Shown here in pieces: positions 45,701 to 57,547 of a DNA stretch of 64,000 nucleotides. How positions within the stretch are numbered: position 1 is the stretch's first letter; each line of letters begins with the position of its first letter. Position numbers and translations under genes: made by a program. Source of the stretch: Pelodera strongyloides (lineage: Eukaryota > Nematoda > Chromadorea > Rhabditida > Rhabditidae); assembly GCA_036852015.1 (NCBI GenBank), contig JAANDG010000140.1:186001-250000 (forward strand), read 5' to 3'. Under the pieces are notes generated by a model that was not told the origin of the DNA, ran no database searches, and saw only the letters and a program-made list of their open reading frames with translations.

Positions 45701-48700
45701 ACCCCACCCTATAGTAACGAATGCAAACAATAGAACGCTCCACAAATAAAACATACTCATTAATTATTTATTTTAAAGGCAGCAACAAAAAACAATATTA
45801 AAAATAACTAAAAAAAATTGTACGGCTTTTGTCAAAGGTAAACCTAGCTGAGGTTGGTAAGAGTGAAAAACGGAAACGAAAAGTTTAGCCTATCAAATAT
45901 AAAGTTAACTTGAAAAAATAGGGCGAGAATGGTTAAGGACTAATGAAGGGGCACTAAGTGGGAATAACTAGCATAAATCTTAGATATAAGATACTACACC
46001 GACTAAATGACATTGATTAATCCAACAACCTCAGTGTAAAACGAACTATTTAAAATTATAGACTAGTCTAGCATGCATAGACACTATTAATTAACAAACT
46101 AACATTCACAGTAACCATAATTCAAAACAGCAAAACAAGTGGACATTACACCAGGAGATATATACCGTTAATTTACTTGAGCAGAGCTTCATCAAACCAA
46201 ACACTTAATAGCTCTGGTAATCTAGTACCCTACAAACAACATTAATAAATATACCAAGGGTTCTAATCATGCACTTCACTTAGCTCCAGCTCCAAATTCC
46301 AAACACGTATCCAACGAGCAATTTCGCATTTCCCTTCATTTGCATCTAAGATAACCGAACGAGTAACCTGGAAATTCGAAACTTCAAAGGTACTGCGGTA
46401 CTGGCATGATATGATTACATTTACATGCTACGAGATACATATAAAACAACAAACAGTAAAGAGTGTAAGTTTTCCATCTTCTGAACCAAACTATGTACCT
46501 TACGACTTACGATAATGTGTTCTCAACTTCCTACTCCCATTAATAATTAATATATACTGCAACAGAAGTTATGCTACCAACCGACAGTATAGGAATGTGT
46601 TGTATCCGCATCTTCAGCCCGTCGATTCCTACTTCCAAGCACAAAACATCCTTATGTAGAGAAAATGAGAACCTAAAATTGCAAATCAAAATTTAGAAGG
46701 AACACAAATGATCGGGTTAGAATTTAATAAATAGAGACTGGAATTGCTACTCTACTCAAGGTTCCACCCATGTATCTTAAAAGCCACTAAACATGCTCCA
46801 CACAGATTTTCACACTCGTACCGGAGTAAACCAGCGAACAGAGCTGAGAATCAACATTTCATTTAAAAGGCTATAATACTAGTACAAACCGTATATTCAA
46901 GGGGATGAGGCTTCTTCCACCAAAGTTGATAATCGAATTTGATCAGACCCGAATCAGAATCAGAGAAAGAATATCCGAATTATTATTATTCTGAAAAGCA
47001 AAATCGGTGTGTCATGCGTACAAAAAAGCAGTTAAATACGCAAGGATTCAGTTGTCTGCGAGGCGTTTCAAAAACCGACCGGTATTTCGCTTTAATGTTA
47101 TAGGCGGTAGGCGTAGGATGACGCAAATATTGAGCTCACACAATACGTCAAGTTATATTTTAAAACTTCAGAAAATAAAAAACTAACCTTTAAGGCTAGG
47201 CAAGGTGTTCGTTTTGACGTTTGTCTTATTTCTTCCTTCTCCACTTCTCCTTGTTTGGTCCACATTTGTTGGGCATTCTGAATTCCCACTTTCAGATCGT
47301 TTCCGGGAAACACGAAAAACCCTGAAACAAAAGCGTTAACAGACCATCATTATTAATTAGAAAGAAACAACTACAACAAATACGGTACGTGAAAGAAAAC
47401 GAAACTCCTTGCACTGTTGCACTTCAAAAATGAGGAGCCTTAGGTAGCTTTGAGGACCTTTTCCGTGCAAAAGATCCTAAAGTATACACATTAATCATCG
47501 TAAATATTAGCTGTCAGTAAAATTCACTATACCTGTGGAGAGGAATGGGAGGAAAACCTTTTAGGCTTTTAGGAAACATAACAAAACGTAAGCTTAAGTA
47601 AACTTACCGCAAGTAGCAAGCTTCATGAATAGTGAAGAAAATATGGTGTAATCGAATTCCTAAAAATGGTTGAATTCGAATTATGACTGTAAAGGCAGAA
47701 GAGCATATCGCAATATTCGTTCAAAATTAAGAAATCTCCTACCTGCAATTCACTCGTCAAAGTTCTCGGTGTCTTGTCATTCAATTGGCGCTAAAAATAA
47801 AAGTGACGATATGAATGTGTTAGCTAATAATAGGAAAAAGTGGTACTGATTGTACTTTACGAATAAAGCAAAAGGTGAGAGAAAGAGAGGGTCACACTCA
47901 CAGAGACAAATTCTCCAACCCTGGGAGGTTCTCGCTGTTCGTGCATACGGCCACAAGTAGACCTGGACCTAGGAAACCACTGTAAATTCCAGTTTACAGT
48001 TGAGTATCACAGTGACAATCACGAATAAATGACTGAATCCCATGGACAAACGCACCAAATGTTAAAGCAGAACCAACCTTCAAATCCGACACAACCGCAT
48101 CCGGGATTGCCGGGATGCCGGGTGCGTGTAGAAAACCCTATCAGTTCAACGGGCATAGTTGTTGAATGAATTGGAAATATAGCAAAAGAATTGGCGAAAC
48201 AACCTAAACCAAACCAGTTGATTGATGCACTACGAAAACGGACACGAAAACGATGCTAGTGAAAGACAGAAAACCACTCTCGAGTAATAACGTATGTAAC
48301 AACATCGGGAATAATAACAAAAAGCAACATTTTAGTAACTTTATTTATTTAAAGCGGAACGATGCATCACACCCGATGATCCATCGAAAAGTTCCCAAAA
48401 CCGCGGTTGCTTTGTGAAAAATTCACCGCTGAATTTTCATGGTTGCGTTGCGCCCGTTCCCGAACGCGGGACCGCACGCCGGCAGTGCCTTTTCGTCCTG
48501 AGGTAGTGCGCGCACACGACTTTTGGGCTGAGAGTGGGCGCGCGTGACGGCGTTGAAGAACGTAGATGTTGAGATAACAACAAAGTTAGAGAGCGATTTC
48601 TTTCCCTACCTATCCTTGCCTTTAGCGTTATTCTCCTGCCGGCTACTGTGCACCAGCTGTCGAATAGAACGGGGGTTCATATCAAGTCTATCCAATTTCT

Positions 48701-51700
48701 GCAGACTACAAACTCTGGGATCCTTAATTTAGAAACTTTATGTGCTAATTGTGATTTTTATTCGGTGAACTACACATACAAAAATAAACAAGGGGTGATT
48801 TGTAGTGACCCAGACCATCCTTACCTTTTCCCAAATGTCGATCCTACTAAGTTGAGAAATTTGCTCGATAGCGAGGCGATCGGCTATATCCAACTTGACT
48901 TCGTGGTAGTCTCTGAATTACTTATTTGTTCAAAGGAATATTAGCAGGGTTGATTGTGAGTTAACACTGAGAACTGCTTAGATGCACGAAGAATTTCCAA
49001 GGCCTACTTACTTATGTCCATCATCAATAAGGAACTGAAGCAAAGTGCACAGCCAAGTCAACAACACGCTATCGGTACCATACCAAAACGTAGATTTCGA
49101 GCAGACTCGTTTCCCTAAAAACATGAACAAACTGATTTTTCATAGTATATTTTATACGTCAACCGTTTCGATGAATTCGTCAGCATGCACTTCCTCTTCC
49201 TCCTCCTCCTCTATCTCTCTCTCTCTCCCACTCTCTCTCTCTCTATCTCACGCTCCTCTGTGCGACATTAAAGGGAGAGGCTCACGAGAAAGTTTTCTCA
49301 CCTTGATTGTACAGTATGAGTATGTCCGGAATTTCATTGAAAACCGCATTGCTTGAAGCCTAGAACTCGCAGAGTTATTTACCGGCAAACGGTTCGGCCA
49401 GGTACCGTAGTCAGCAAAGTCAAAATTCGTTTGTACGGTTTATAGCCGTTCATTTGCATTATTTCTCTACATAATAATGGTCAAGCGAATAAAGATAATT
49501 CCTACGATTATAAAGAGGCGTTTCCAATACAGTAATGACCCAAAAGCGCGGAACAATTGATTCTGACTACGGTACCTGGCCGAACTAAACAGTAAAAATG
49601 TGGTTTTCGCCGTAATGTTTCTGAAATACTGGACTTTCTGTTCAAATAAATTGAGGACAACATTTTTCTCGTGGGTCTCTCCCTTTAAAACGTGTGTCAT
49701 AAAGGGGTCCCGGCATTTATGCTCCGAAAAGAGAGTTATCAATATAAGTTATTCAATAAGATGCAAATCCTAGTGAACCTATTCTTATCCCTTTAAAGAT
49801 TCGGAATCCAAACGGTACTCCGCTCAAGTGTGCGCAACACTATTTTGGAACTGATAACAAAGTGGCGCGTGCCCTGATGTTCGACTTAATTTTTGGAGAA
49901 TTTTAGTTCTGACTCCCGCATCTCAACGCGTCGAAATATTAATAGGTAAGCATGAACGAGAGCAACTCTGACGTTAATTCATTGTGTTTATATAATATAG
50001 CAAGTAAATACCCACCTATATGAATCAGCTTTTTCTATACTCCAAACCAAAAGCAACTTACTAATATAGTCCACACACAGTTTACGAAGGCCTGCCATGT
50101 CGTACAAATGGGCCATGCGAAGAAGCTCAAAAATACCGCCGTCTGCAAAATCCTAATGTTCACATTTTCAACAAGTTGAAAATCTCACTCGTAGGGTCAC
50201 TAAGATCCTGAATTTGTGAAAAAAGTGTGTTACCCAAACAAGGTTCCAATACGGCATCAATTACAATTGCCCTCTTTGTCAGGACTAGACATGGAGAAAA
50301 TCCAGATATCTACATCTACCTTCTACCATCATATAATTGAGTGCGTGATTTGGAACGATAATTGCCACAAGTTTTTGTTTCACAGTAAACAAAAATAAGA
50401 AAAAATTGTTGTGCCCCTCTGTTTTCCTAGTTGCACGACAGTTCCTAAACAAATTACAAAACTACACTCTATCTAGTTGACACTACCTGATATTTCCCTC
50501 GGTACTGGATAGCCCATTCCTATGGTGGAAAAGAGGAGATTGAGAGAATCCACAGTTTCATTCTGAAAATGTACAACAAAAACTCACGCTAAATAACGCT
50601 TATCACACATTATGCTAAAGATGGATAATTGTTATGCTCATTGCATGTCGTGAAAGTGAATTAGAACACCTTAAATTAAAAACCAAAATTTTTAACCTTT
50701 AAAGCGAAATACCGGCCGGTTTTTGAAACGCATCTCAAGTACTTGCATTCCTATGCATTTATGCAACGTGGGGTCAATTGGAGTCTAGATTTTATTCTAA
50801 TTTTTGCTTATTTGTATACGTTGAATAAGAAAGCAGGTGTACGCAATGCGTTTCAAAACCGGCCCGTATTTCGCTTTAACCATACACATAACACCATGAT
50901 GATGACCCATTTTGCTTTACATTTTCAATATTTTTTACTTTTAATATTACCGCTTAGAATACTATTACGTTTCTTGTTACTTTAAGGTGGAAACATTGGC
51001 TCTGACGATGGTACAAATCCCATGGAAATCTAGGCGTCCCATGAGCGAGTCAACCGTCACATGAGAAGGACAGAAATATTACAGACATCGTAATATGGAA
51101 TAAATTAAGATAAGTAAAAAATATTGAACATGAAAAGCAAAATGGGTCATCATCGTGGTGTTATGTAAACGAAAACTATTCTGTTACTCAACAATAACTT
51201 ATTGAAATTAAACGAACTCGGTCCGAGCTTTAATTAAACTAACCGGAAGCTGAGCCTCTTGATCGCTTGCTTCTTTGAAATCGCCAAAGAACATTTTCTC
51301 GAATACCGGCGACTGATCCGCCAGAAGGTAGTGGTTGACATAGAAAGTGTGTCCTATAAAAGTTGATTGAAGCATACAGCATTCTAATAACTTTTTGAGG
51401 TTAGTCCCTTAAAACTCGCGGAATTATTTCCGAGTTACCGGTGTCGATGTCAAACACGTTTTTCATACGTAGGTTTATTACACGCTGCTTATTAGAAAGT
51501 CCGGAACTTCAGAAAGATGATCGTGAAAGCATTCAATTACGTTTCCACAAGAAATCGCAGAGTTATACCCCAGAGCGGTTACACCAGCTACCGTAGTTTG
51601 GAGGGGGTAAATACGTTCTTATCCAGTTGCTTGTTTCTGTTTACTAAAACCTAGAGTCTCATCACATCAGTGCTCATCTATGTGATGATCAGTCTTAATC

Positions 51701-52066
51701 TGTTAACTATGGAGTCCTACAATGTACGAAAACAACGTAAAAAATGATTCTGTACGACATCTTGTAGACGACAACACAGCGAGTTTCTGCAGTAATTTTG
51801 TACAGTAATTTTTCTATCCCGGAAATTCGGCATAGGAAAAAAATAAGGAAATTTTCAAATGTATCCTTTGAAGCAGTACACTTCTAATAATCTTTTTCAT
51901 ACGATACAAGGTAACGTAGTTATTCAAAATCCGTTTCAAAAACTGGCTGTTAAACACCTTCAGGCAATAAAATCCACTAACCATCCTTCACTTGAATTTT
52001 GTACGGGCGAACTTTGGTCTTCTCCCTGTATGGCTCAAGCACGCCATTTGTACCATCGTCGGACAT
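42204..52066 (-). CDS. F: BTB-domain protein with C-terminal AN1-like Cys/His cluster, 260 aa
   Basis: Eight minus-strand exons: 52066-51982, 51353-51244, 50562-50487, 50142-50062, 49114-49012, 48912-48825, 45209-45081, 42314-42204. All are in phase and end in TGA. The N-terminus is MSDDGTNGVLEPYREK. The BTB core reads HTFYVNHYLLADQSPVFEKM, FFGDFKEAS, then LFSTIGMGYPVP, ELLRMAHLYDMAGLRKLC. A helical region follows (CTLLQFLIDDGH; VKLDIADRLAIEQIS). The end carries C-x2-C (CGQC), C-x2-C (CKKC), then C-x2-H and a last Cys, resembling the AN1 finger. BTB proteins commonly bring substrates to CUL3 ubiquitin ligases; that role here is inferred. Introns 6 (3.6 kb) and 7 (2.8 kb) are swollen by repeats and intron 6 contains gene Y. 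Exon 5 is four codons longer than in D and E. Confidence 0.82.
42748..42798. repeat. Poly-T tract in F intron 7
   Basis: About 50 consecutive T; relative to F (minus strand) it is a poly-A tract. Its length in the assembly is unreliable. Confidence 0.85.
43863..44043. mobile_element. TTAA palindromic element, family P3, in F intron 7
   Basis: A P3 copy that shares its right TTAA with the start of the P8-like element at 44040. Confidence 0.72.
44040..45006. mobile_element. P8-like palindrome with a 0.5-kb insert, in F intron 7
   Basis: The arms match P8 (AAATAAACCTATATTTAGCA and its complement; TTTCGGTGTCGATAA against GACACCGAAAAATTTC). Between the arms lies GC-rich sequence with GCGCGC inverted repeats and a tRNA-Leu-like sequence. 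The right TTAA is degraded. Confidence 0.65.
44595..44679 (+). pseudogene. tRNA-Leu-like pseudogene
   Basis: 85 nt with a pairing acceptor stem (GTGCCTA with TGGGTAC), a Leu-type D arm (TGGCCGAGTGGTCTAAGGCG), a CAG in the anticodon position and a T loop (GGTTCGATCC). The 3' side of the anticodon stem and the T stem no longer pair, so it is probably dead. It lies between the arms of the P8-like palindrome. Confidence 0.55.
47188..48156 (-). CDS. Y: unidentified spliced gene (5' part) inside the inverted-repeat unit in F intron 6
   Basis: Five consecutive minus-strand exons join in phase: 48156-48056, 47968-47902, 47790-47743, 47659-47608, 47321-47188. Acceptors are typical nematode ones (TTTCCTAG, TTTTTAG, TTTTTAG, TTTCAG). 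The product starts MPVELIGFSTRTRHPGNPGC, continues RVGEFVS, QLNDKTPRTLTSELQ, EFDYTIFSSLFMKLATC and VFPGNDLKVGIQNAQQMW, and reaches 134 aa at a GTTAGT donor. The 3' end is unsolved: candidate further exons lie at about 46850, 46670-46590, 46550 and 46373-46270, the last open to TAG. I do not recognise the protein and see no signal peptide or membrane segment. Exon 2 overlaps the terminal sequence of a transposon found in gene E. It could be a live nested gene or a captured, decaying one. Confidence 0.45.
47938..47954 (-). mobile_element. Terminal fragment of the E-intron transposon within Y exon 2
   Basis: GTTCGTGCATACGGCCA, identical to the 17-bp terminus of the element at 59301-60039, followed inward by related CCTGGGAGG sequence. 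Confidence 0.6.
49190..49257. repeat. CT-rich microsatellite
   Basis: TCC and CTCTCT runs just outside the 49268 palindrome. Similar CT tracts lie at 24541-24600 and 36165-36200. Confidence 0.75.
49268..49688. mobile_element. TTAA palindromic element in F intron 4
   Basis: A 421-bp palindrome with ends TTAAAGGGAGAGGCTCACGAG and TCTCTCCCTTTAA, and inner arms with GGTTCGGCCAGGTACCGTAG mirrored. The termini resemble P1 but the body differs, so it is a related family. Confidence 0.72.
50699..50879. mobile_element. TTAA palindromic element, family P3, in F intron 2
   Basis: A full P3 copy with ends TTTAAAGCGAAATACCGGCC and the complement. A lone right end of the family is at 47057-47095. Confidence 0.75.
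50886..51168. mobile_element. Palindromic element in F intron 2
   Basis: ATAACACCATGATGATGACC on the left is mirrored by GGTCATCATCGTGGTGTTAT on the right; the inner arms share TTTTGCTTT and ATATTTTTTACTT. It starts 7 bp after the P3 element. Confidence 0.7.
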
Positions 52067-52701
52067 GACTGGAACATAAAAAATACATAGGTATTCAAAA
52101 TTTCAAAACATGTTAGTTCATAGATCTCATAAAATGCTGTTGTTCCACAAATAACCCAATAAACAAGAGTTATTTGCGGACAACGCAAGCAGTACAACAA
52201 GAAAAGCGCATTTGATGAATTACAAGTACAAATAAATAATCGAAATAAATAATAGCACTAAAACGGGGGAAAAGGTCAAACGTTGTGTGTGTGAAATTAC
52301 GCACTTTCTTCGAAATGGGGGGAGGGTTATTATCGTTTTGCTAACTAATCAATATGATGAAGGGCGTGGCAGGTTAGCTAAAGCTAGACACTAGACACCA
52401 AAAGAATGATTAATCACAACCATGTCTGCGAAAGAGTCCCGTTATTTCCACACTATATAATTTTCTATAATTTCTTATTTCTTATTAATTATTAATTATT
52501 AGTACTAATTATTCTTTTTTTATTTCACCTTTTTCGCTTATTCATGGGTATTATTCTTTTGGAATATTGTATTCTTCCTTGTTGTATTCTCTTTGTATTT
52601 ATATTCTGTGCTGTTTATTTATATTTGGCGCTTTTCTACTTTTCTAAATATAATTAAGAAGCGAGCACTCAGAGCTCGCGTCTTAAATTAAATATTTAGT
52701 C
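52067..52701. promoter_or_regulatory. Divergent promoter region shared by F and D
   Basis: These 635 bp separate the ATGs of F (minus) and D (plus). The sequence is AT-rich, with a run of ATTAATT/TTCTTATT motifs around 52460-52510. A TTTAG acceptor lies two bases before the D start. Both genes start with near-identical first exons, so the arrangement probably arose by inverted duplication. No specific transcription-factor site can be named. Confidence 0.45.
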
Positions 52702-55700
52702 ATGTCTGACAATGATACAAATACCGTGCTTGAACCGTACAGGGAGAAGTCCATTCTGCGTCCTTTCAAAATTCAAGTGAAGGATGGTGAGTTTCCTTGC
52801 TTGAAAAGGTTTAGTGTTCCAAAACCGATTTTTGAAACCTATATTGTACAACTAGATTTACTTGTATCGTACGATAACAATAAGTTTGCTCTATTGTGGT
52901 TTGCATGGCTACGACCCGGCTTGTTAAAATGTACAGTAGAATTTCAGCGTCTTAGTGCAGCGCCGGTTTTTTTTTTATTCTAATAATACAGTAATTTGCA
53001 CATGCGAATGCAGTTGTCCAAAATGCGTTACGTCTTTTATATAAGTCACACTACTTGCGTTACATATTAACATATGTTACAAATACGTTACAAAATACGA
53101 ATTTATATAGCCAAATCAAACTGATTTAAAGCCGTTGTAAGCCAAGGCCGAAACTCAGAACGCTTCACCCAACACGACGTAGAATTAGTTGTACGGTGCG
53201 TAAGCTAAGATAATTGCTGGTTTATAGCAATCGCAACCTAGGTCACTCTTTCTACGTCAATCACTATCTGCTCGGGGAGCAGTCGCCAGTTTTTGTGAAA
53301 ATGTTCTTCGGAGAATTCAAAGAAGCCCGCGATCTCGAGGCTCATCTGCCGGTTCGTTTTAAGTGATATGACACCTGGTCGGGTAATTGAACGCACGTAT
53401 TATATGCAATTACCTATGTATTTACGGCTTACGGCACAGAACAGAACATAGCTCCGAGTTTATTCACTTACATAATTGTGTTCATTGCATGTGTGTGAGC
53501 AGAGACCGGATTCACGAACGGACTCTCAGGGTAACTTACGTATATTTTGGGTGTACTTTTGACAAGTTTAACTCTCATCCAGGGTGAAAATCCGTTGATT
53601 CTTCCATTTCTTGGCTTTCCCGATTACAGTAGAAAGTAAATTTTTGTTTTCGGGTCCCGAATCTGCAAACTGGTTGAATCTGAAGAAATAAAGTAAAGAG
53701 CGAGATAACTCTAAAATTTCCGGAAATTTGAAAATTTTCAGGAAGAAAGTGTCAGATCCCTGAATCTCCTCTTTTCCACACTTGGAATGGGCTATCCGCT
53801 ACCGAGGGAAATCACAGGTAACAACAACGTGAAGCACTGCACTGTCGCCGCTCGAAAATAAGGGTCCGAGTATGCGCGGGGGCTAGAATGGCGCACATGG
53901 GCCGTGCCGGGTCCCTCCAACGGTGCGCAACATGTGGATCGATATAGCTTGTTGCGCCAATACTTCCCGGTGGCTCACGAAGACGATTTATCTCTGCCAG
54001 AATTACCCGTTACAAATATATACCAAGTTTTTTTTACAAGAACCTCAAAATCGATACTGTTTCACTTTTTTGGCTATTTTGGTTTGAATTTGGACCTTTT
54101 GCAGACGACGGCCTTTTCGAGCTTCTTCGCATGGCCCATATGTACGACATTGAAGGCCTTCGAATGCGCTGTGTCGACTATATTAGTAAGTAGTGTTGGA
54201 GTCTATGTGTATATTATGTGAAAAACTGATTCACGGTCGACATCCACAGGTACATAGTAATGAAAAAAATTGTAAAAGGTGTGAGAGAGATGTAGAGTGA
54301 TGAGGGAGTGAAAGTTAAAGGCTAAAGGTTAAAGCTAGGACTGTTCTTCAGGGCCCCGAAGGGGTCCCTGCAGTCCGCTCTGAAATGTGTCTTACTGTAA
54401 ATTTTGAGTACGCAGACTTACTATACACGTTTTTAGGAAAACGCGTGTGCCCTAAGGATATAATGAAAAGTGAAGAATTGATTTGGATGTGTACTTTGCT
54501 CCAATTTCTTATCGATGATGGACATGAGTAAGAATTTCGTACAACAGAGTCCTGTGGACTGTACATGCAGATTATACCTTCTTTGACCAACAATGCTAAA
54601 TATAATTTTCATTGGGTCCTTAGAAATTTTCATGGAAATTTTGTTTATTTGGCGGATGTAAATGTAGTTGCATCCTAACTTTGAAGCCAACCCAAATCTA
54701 TTCAGTGACTACAAAGAAGTGAAGTTGGATGTCGCCGACAGTATTGCTTCCGTGACTATCCCTCAACTTACCGTCATCTGTATTTTGGAAAGGGTATGTT
54801 ATTGAAAATTAGTATTGGATTGCGCCAGCAGTGCGCGAATGCTGTGCCGTGCCACAACGCGTTTAAATGGCGCAACTGAAGCGTACATGTTGCGCACAAT
54901 CCCCCAGATGTTAATTGCACACCGTTTGAGCATTTCTGGCTCACCACTTGCGCACCATGGCCAGAGGTGTTTTCACCGTCCGGCTGTGCGCTGCGAAGAA
55001 TTTTTTATGGCGCGGAGGGTCAAAAGAGGCGTAGTAGATTTTGCTGTAATCTTATTTATGTACTAAGTGTAAGCTACACCGCACGGTGTGTGCTATGATG
55101 AAATGAAACAATATGCAAATCATTCAGCTCGATTGTAGAATTACATTCCCATAGAAATAACGTTGCCAGCCGTCCCGTGCTCAAGTTATTTTTTGCAGTG
55201 ACCGACACTTCAAAGAAAAAAAGTGTCAATTTCAGATCAAGGACTCCGATCTGCTGGAGGCAATTCTTGAGACGTCAACCAAGAACACGGCCCTATTCAG
55301 GAGTCAGTGCCGTAATCTGGAATATTGTGCTTTCGATGAGGATTTTGGCGAAGGCACAAACAAGAAATATGTGGTGGGTTACTTTCTGGCATATTAGACC
55401 TGACATCTTATTTGCTCTTATAAAGCAGAGAAAAATTGTCGACTTTTTGCTCCAGCCTCTTCTCTATCAATAGGGACGGAATCGTACTCAGTCCCCTGAT
55501 TGCCTATCGAATTTATCGATCAGGATAAAAGCAATTAAGAATTTGAAACCGGTGTTTCTAAGTAAAGTACAAAGAAAAAGGTGACTCCGACTTCCACCTA
55601 GCGCCTTTCCACCTCCATAGTAAAATATCAGGCAAAAAAGTGTATTTGTTCCTTTTATATGAAAAAACTAAGTGGTTAGGCACTTAGTATGGTTCTCAAG

Positions 55701-55971
55701 AGCGATATGGATATAGCTTACATTGTGTGTTGTGTGAAATGCCAGTACATCGAGCCTGGCGAATGTTGGGCGAGGTGCGCGGTGATTTTTCAGATTCTAG
55801 ACTGTTTCGCGTTGAATTTGAATTCCATACAGGCCACTAATTTTCTAATTTTGTTTGCAGGGCCATATTCGGTGTTCGAAGTGTCGCCATCGCTTATGTA
55901 CTGTTCATTTTGGACCGGTTGGCACCAAGAAGAATAACAGGCTGAAAATCAACCGCAGTTCTTTCAAGTGA
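52702..55971 (+). CDS. D: BTB-domain protein with C-terminal AN1-like Cys cluster, 286 aa
   Basis: Nine exons: 52702-52786, 53242-53351, 53742-53817, 54105-54185, 54437-54527, 54706-54793, 55236-55373, 55701-55781, 55861-55971. The start MSDNDTNTVLEPYREK and exon phases match F and E. The BTB part includes HSFYVNHYLLGEQSPVFVKM, TLGMGYPLPREI and ELLRMAHMYDIEGLRMRC. After VKLDVADSIASVT comes an extra intron compared with E. The end has CVKC, CSKC, C-x2-H, but the last His/Cys of the cluster seen in E is absent. The donor of exon 7 (GTGGGT) and the borders of exon 8 are the least certain. It is divergently arranged with F and tandem with E, probably the product of local duplications. Ubiquitin-ligase adaptor function is inferred from the BTB fold only. 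Confidence 0.77.
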
Positions 55972-57547
55972 CAGCCAGATGTCTGACACTAGCAATCATT
56001 GTTTCACTTTGTCCTGCTTACTTTGTGTTTCACATCTACTCTGTACGTGCATACTCATGTTGTTTATTTTGCTCCGTTGGTCTCTTCGCCTGCCTTTTTC
56101 AAGTTATTGTATTTGTCACAAATTATTCGTTGGTCTCTTGCGTGTGTTGTGCTACCTTTGTTCTTTGTGTAAGTACTTGAAATAAATAACGCCGCATACT
56201 GAATACGGTGCAAATATAACCGTAATAAATATGAATACGTGTGTGTTTGATACGCTCCAATGAAGTTTCTCCATCCAGTGCTTTATCTAATGTCGTCTTG
56301 CAGTCCTTTAAATGGCCGATAAGCTAAAGTTACAGAAGTTGGGCCAACGGATGATGACAAATCGACCTCTGTTGGGTCAGTATGTTTAATAATTAATAAT
56401 AATACTTTTATATAATAATAGAGATCGGCGGGTACCATAAAAATCCATATTTCTTGGACAGCGACTCCCTATTTGATTCTGTAATCGAACACTTTTCATC
56501 CGTAAATGTCTGTGCTCTGTGCTATGCTGGAGAACGGACCGAGTCCCGTTCCGAGTGCGCGGTCCGTTTGCAAACGTACCGGGTGCACGGGCCGAGTACC
56601 CGGACCGTACCGATTTGAAAACGGACCGAGTACCGTCCCGGGTGTAGGTTCCGGTACACGTTCCGAATTCCTATGTTCCTCATTCGCAGTTTCGCGGTAA
56701 TCGTAATCCCACGTTTCCTCCCAAACAAGCGGGAAGCCCGGGATTCCGTCCTTATTGCGAGCGCTAATTAGGGACCTTGTCGCTAACACTAGGCCGTGCC
56801 TAGTGTTTAATTGCGGGACATGATTGGCTAATCTGTCAGGAAACATGCGACTTTTCTTATTGCGCGGGATTGGATGATTAGCTGACAGGAAACGCGGGAT
56901 TTATTTTTGTTTCGCGGGAAACGTGCAGTAGAAGAACAGAGTATCATAATCGATTTTCTAAAGAAAGGCGAAAAAGAATTCCACTAACGCACGATTGGCA
57001 CGCGTGTGTGGTTGGCGCAGTGACTAATGCGTTGCTTTCTAGGAAATGGGTCAATGGTTCGAATCCTGCAAAATGTGCAAAACGAGTAATTTAAAAAGTG
57101 CTAAAGCTACCGTAGTCGATATTTTGAATTTTGTCGGGAAGGTCGATGTGGCGGTCGGAGTGGAAGATCCCGGTACGCACTCGCGCGTACCGGGATCTAC
57201 ACTCGGAACGGAACTCGGTACTTTTGGCTACCCGAGTGGAAGTTACGTTCTCTACTCATACATACTACATTATCGATTAGTTAGCGGGAGTTACCAATAT
57301 CGATTGATTGCAATGCTTCATCACAAAAGTAGACATTCCCCATTATTTACTTATACTTTATTTGCTATTGCTACTATTTCTTATCGTCGTGTATTCTTAT
57401 TTATTCTTTTTCTTTGACTTCCCTTCTTTTATTCACGTATATTGTTCCTTTGAACTGCGCGTTGGTTCTTGCTGTACTTAATTAATATGTTCTGTATTTG
57501 TATTTGGTGCTAGATTCTTGGTAGAATTTATATGAAATGCTTTAGTC
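55972..57547. other. Intergenic region between D and E
   Basis: It contains GC-rich inverted-repeat sequence (about 56520-56680, with related words at 57165-57235 such as GATCCCGGTACGCACTCG) and a tRNA-like pol III promoter pair at about 57013-57067. The last 200 bp resemble the region before D and are the likely E promoter. No exon is seen. Confidence 0.5.

Larger units (their letters stand above)
45330..48812. mobile_element. 3.5-kb inverted-repeat unit in F intron 6, carrying gene Y
   Basis: The left arm (from TTAAAGGGATCGGGTCACTA at 45330 to about 45560) is mirrored by the right arm ending GGGGTGATTTGTAGTGACCC at about 48812. Shared inner words are GAACGGGGGTTCATATC-like and TGCACCAGCTGT. 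The arms are separated by about 2.8 kb of AT-rich DNA with spliced exons. A GC-rich inverted repeat sits in the left arm (45565-45677). The right TTAA is lost, 12 bp from F exon 6. Confidence 0.65.

Noticed and set aside
46270..46373. Terminal exon of gene Y ending at a TAG
   Set aside because: It has a good acceptor and a 34-codon open frame, but no phase-consistent chain to the five mapped Y exons could be established.
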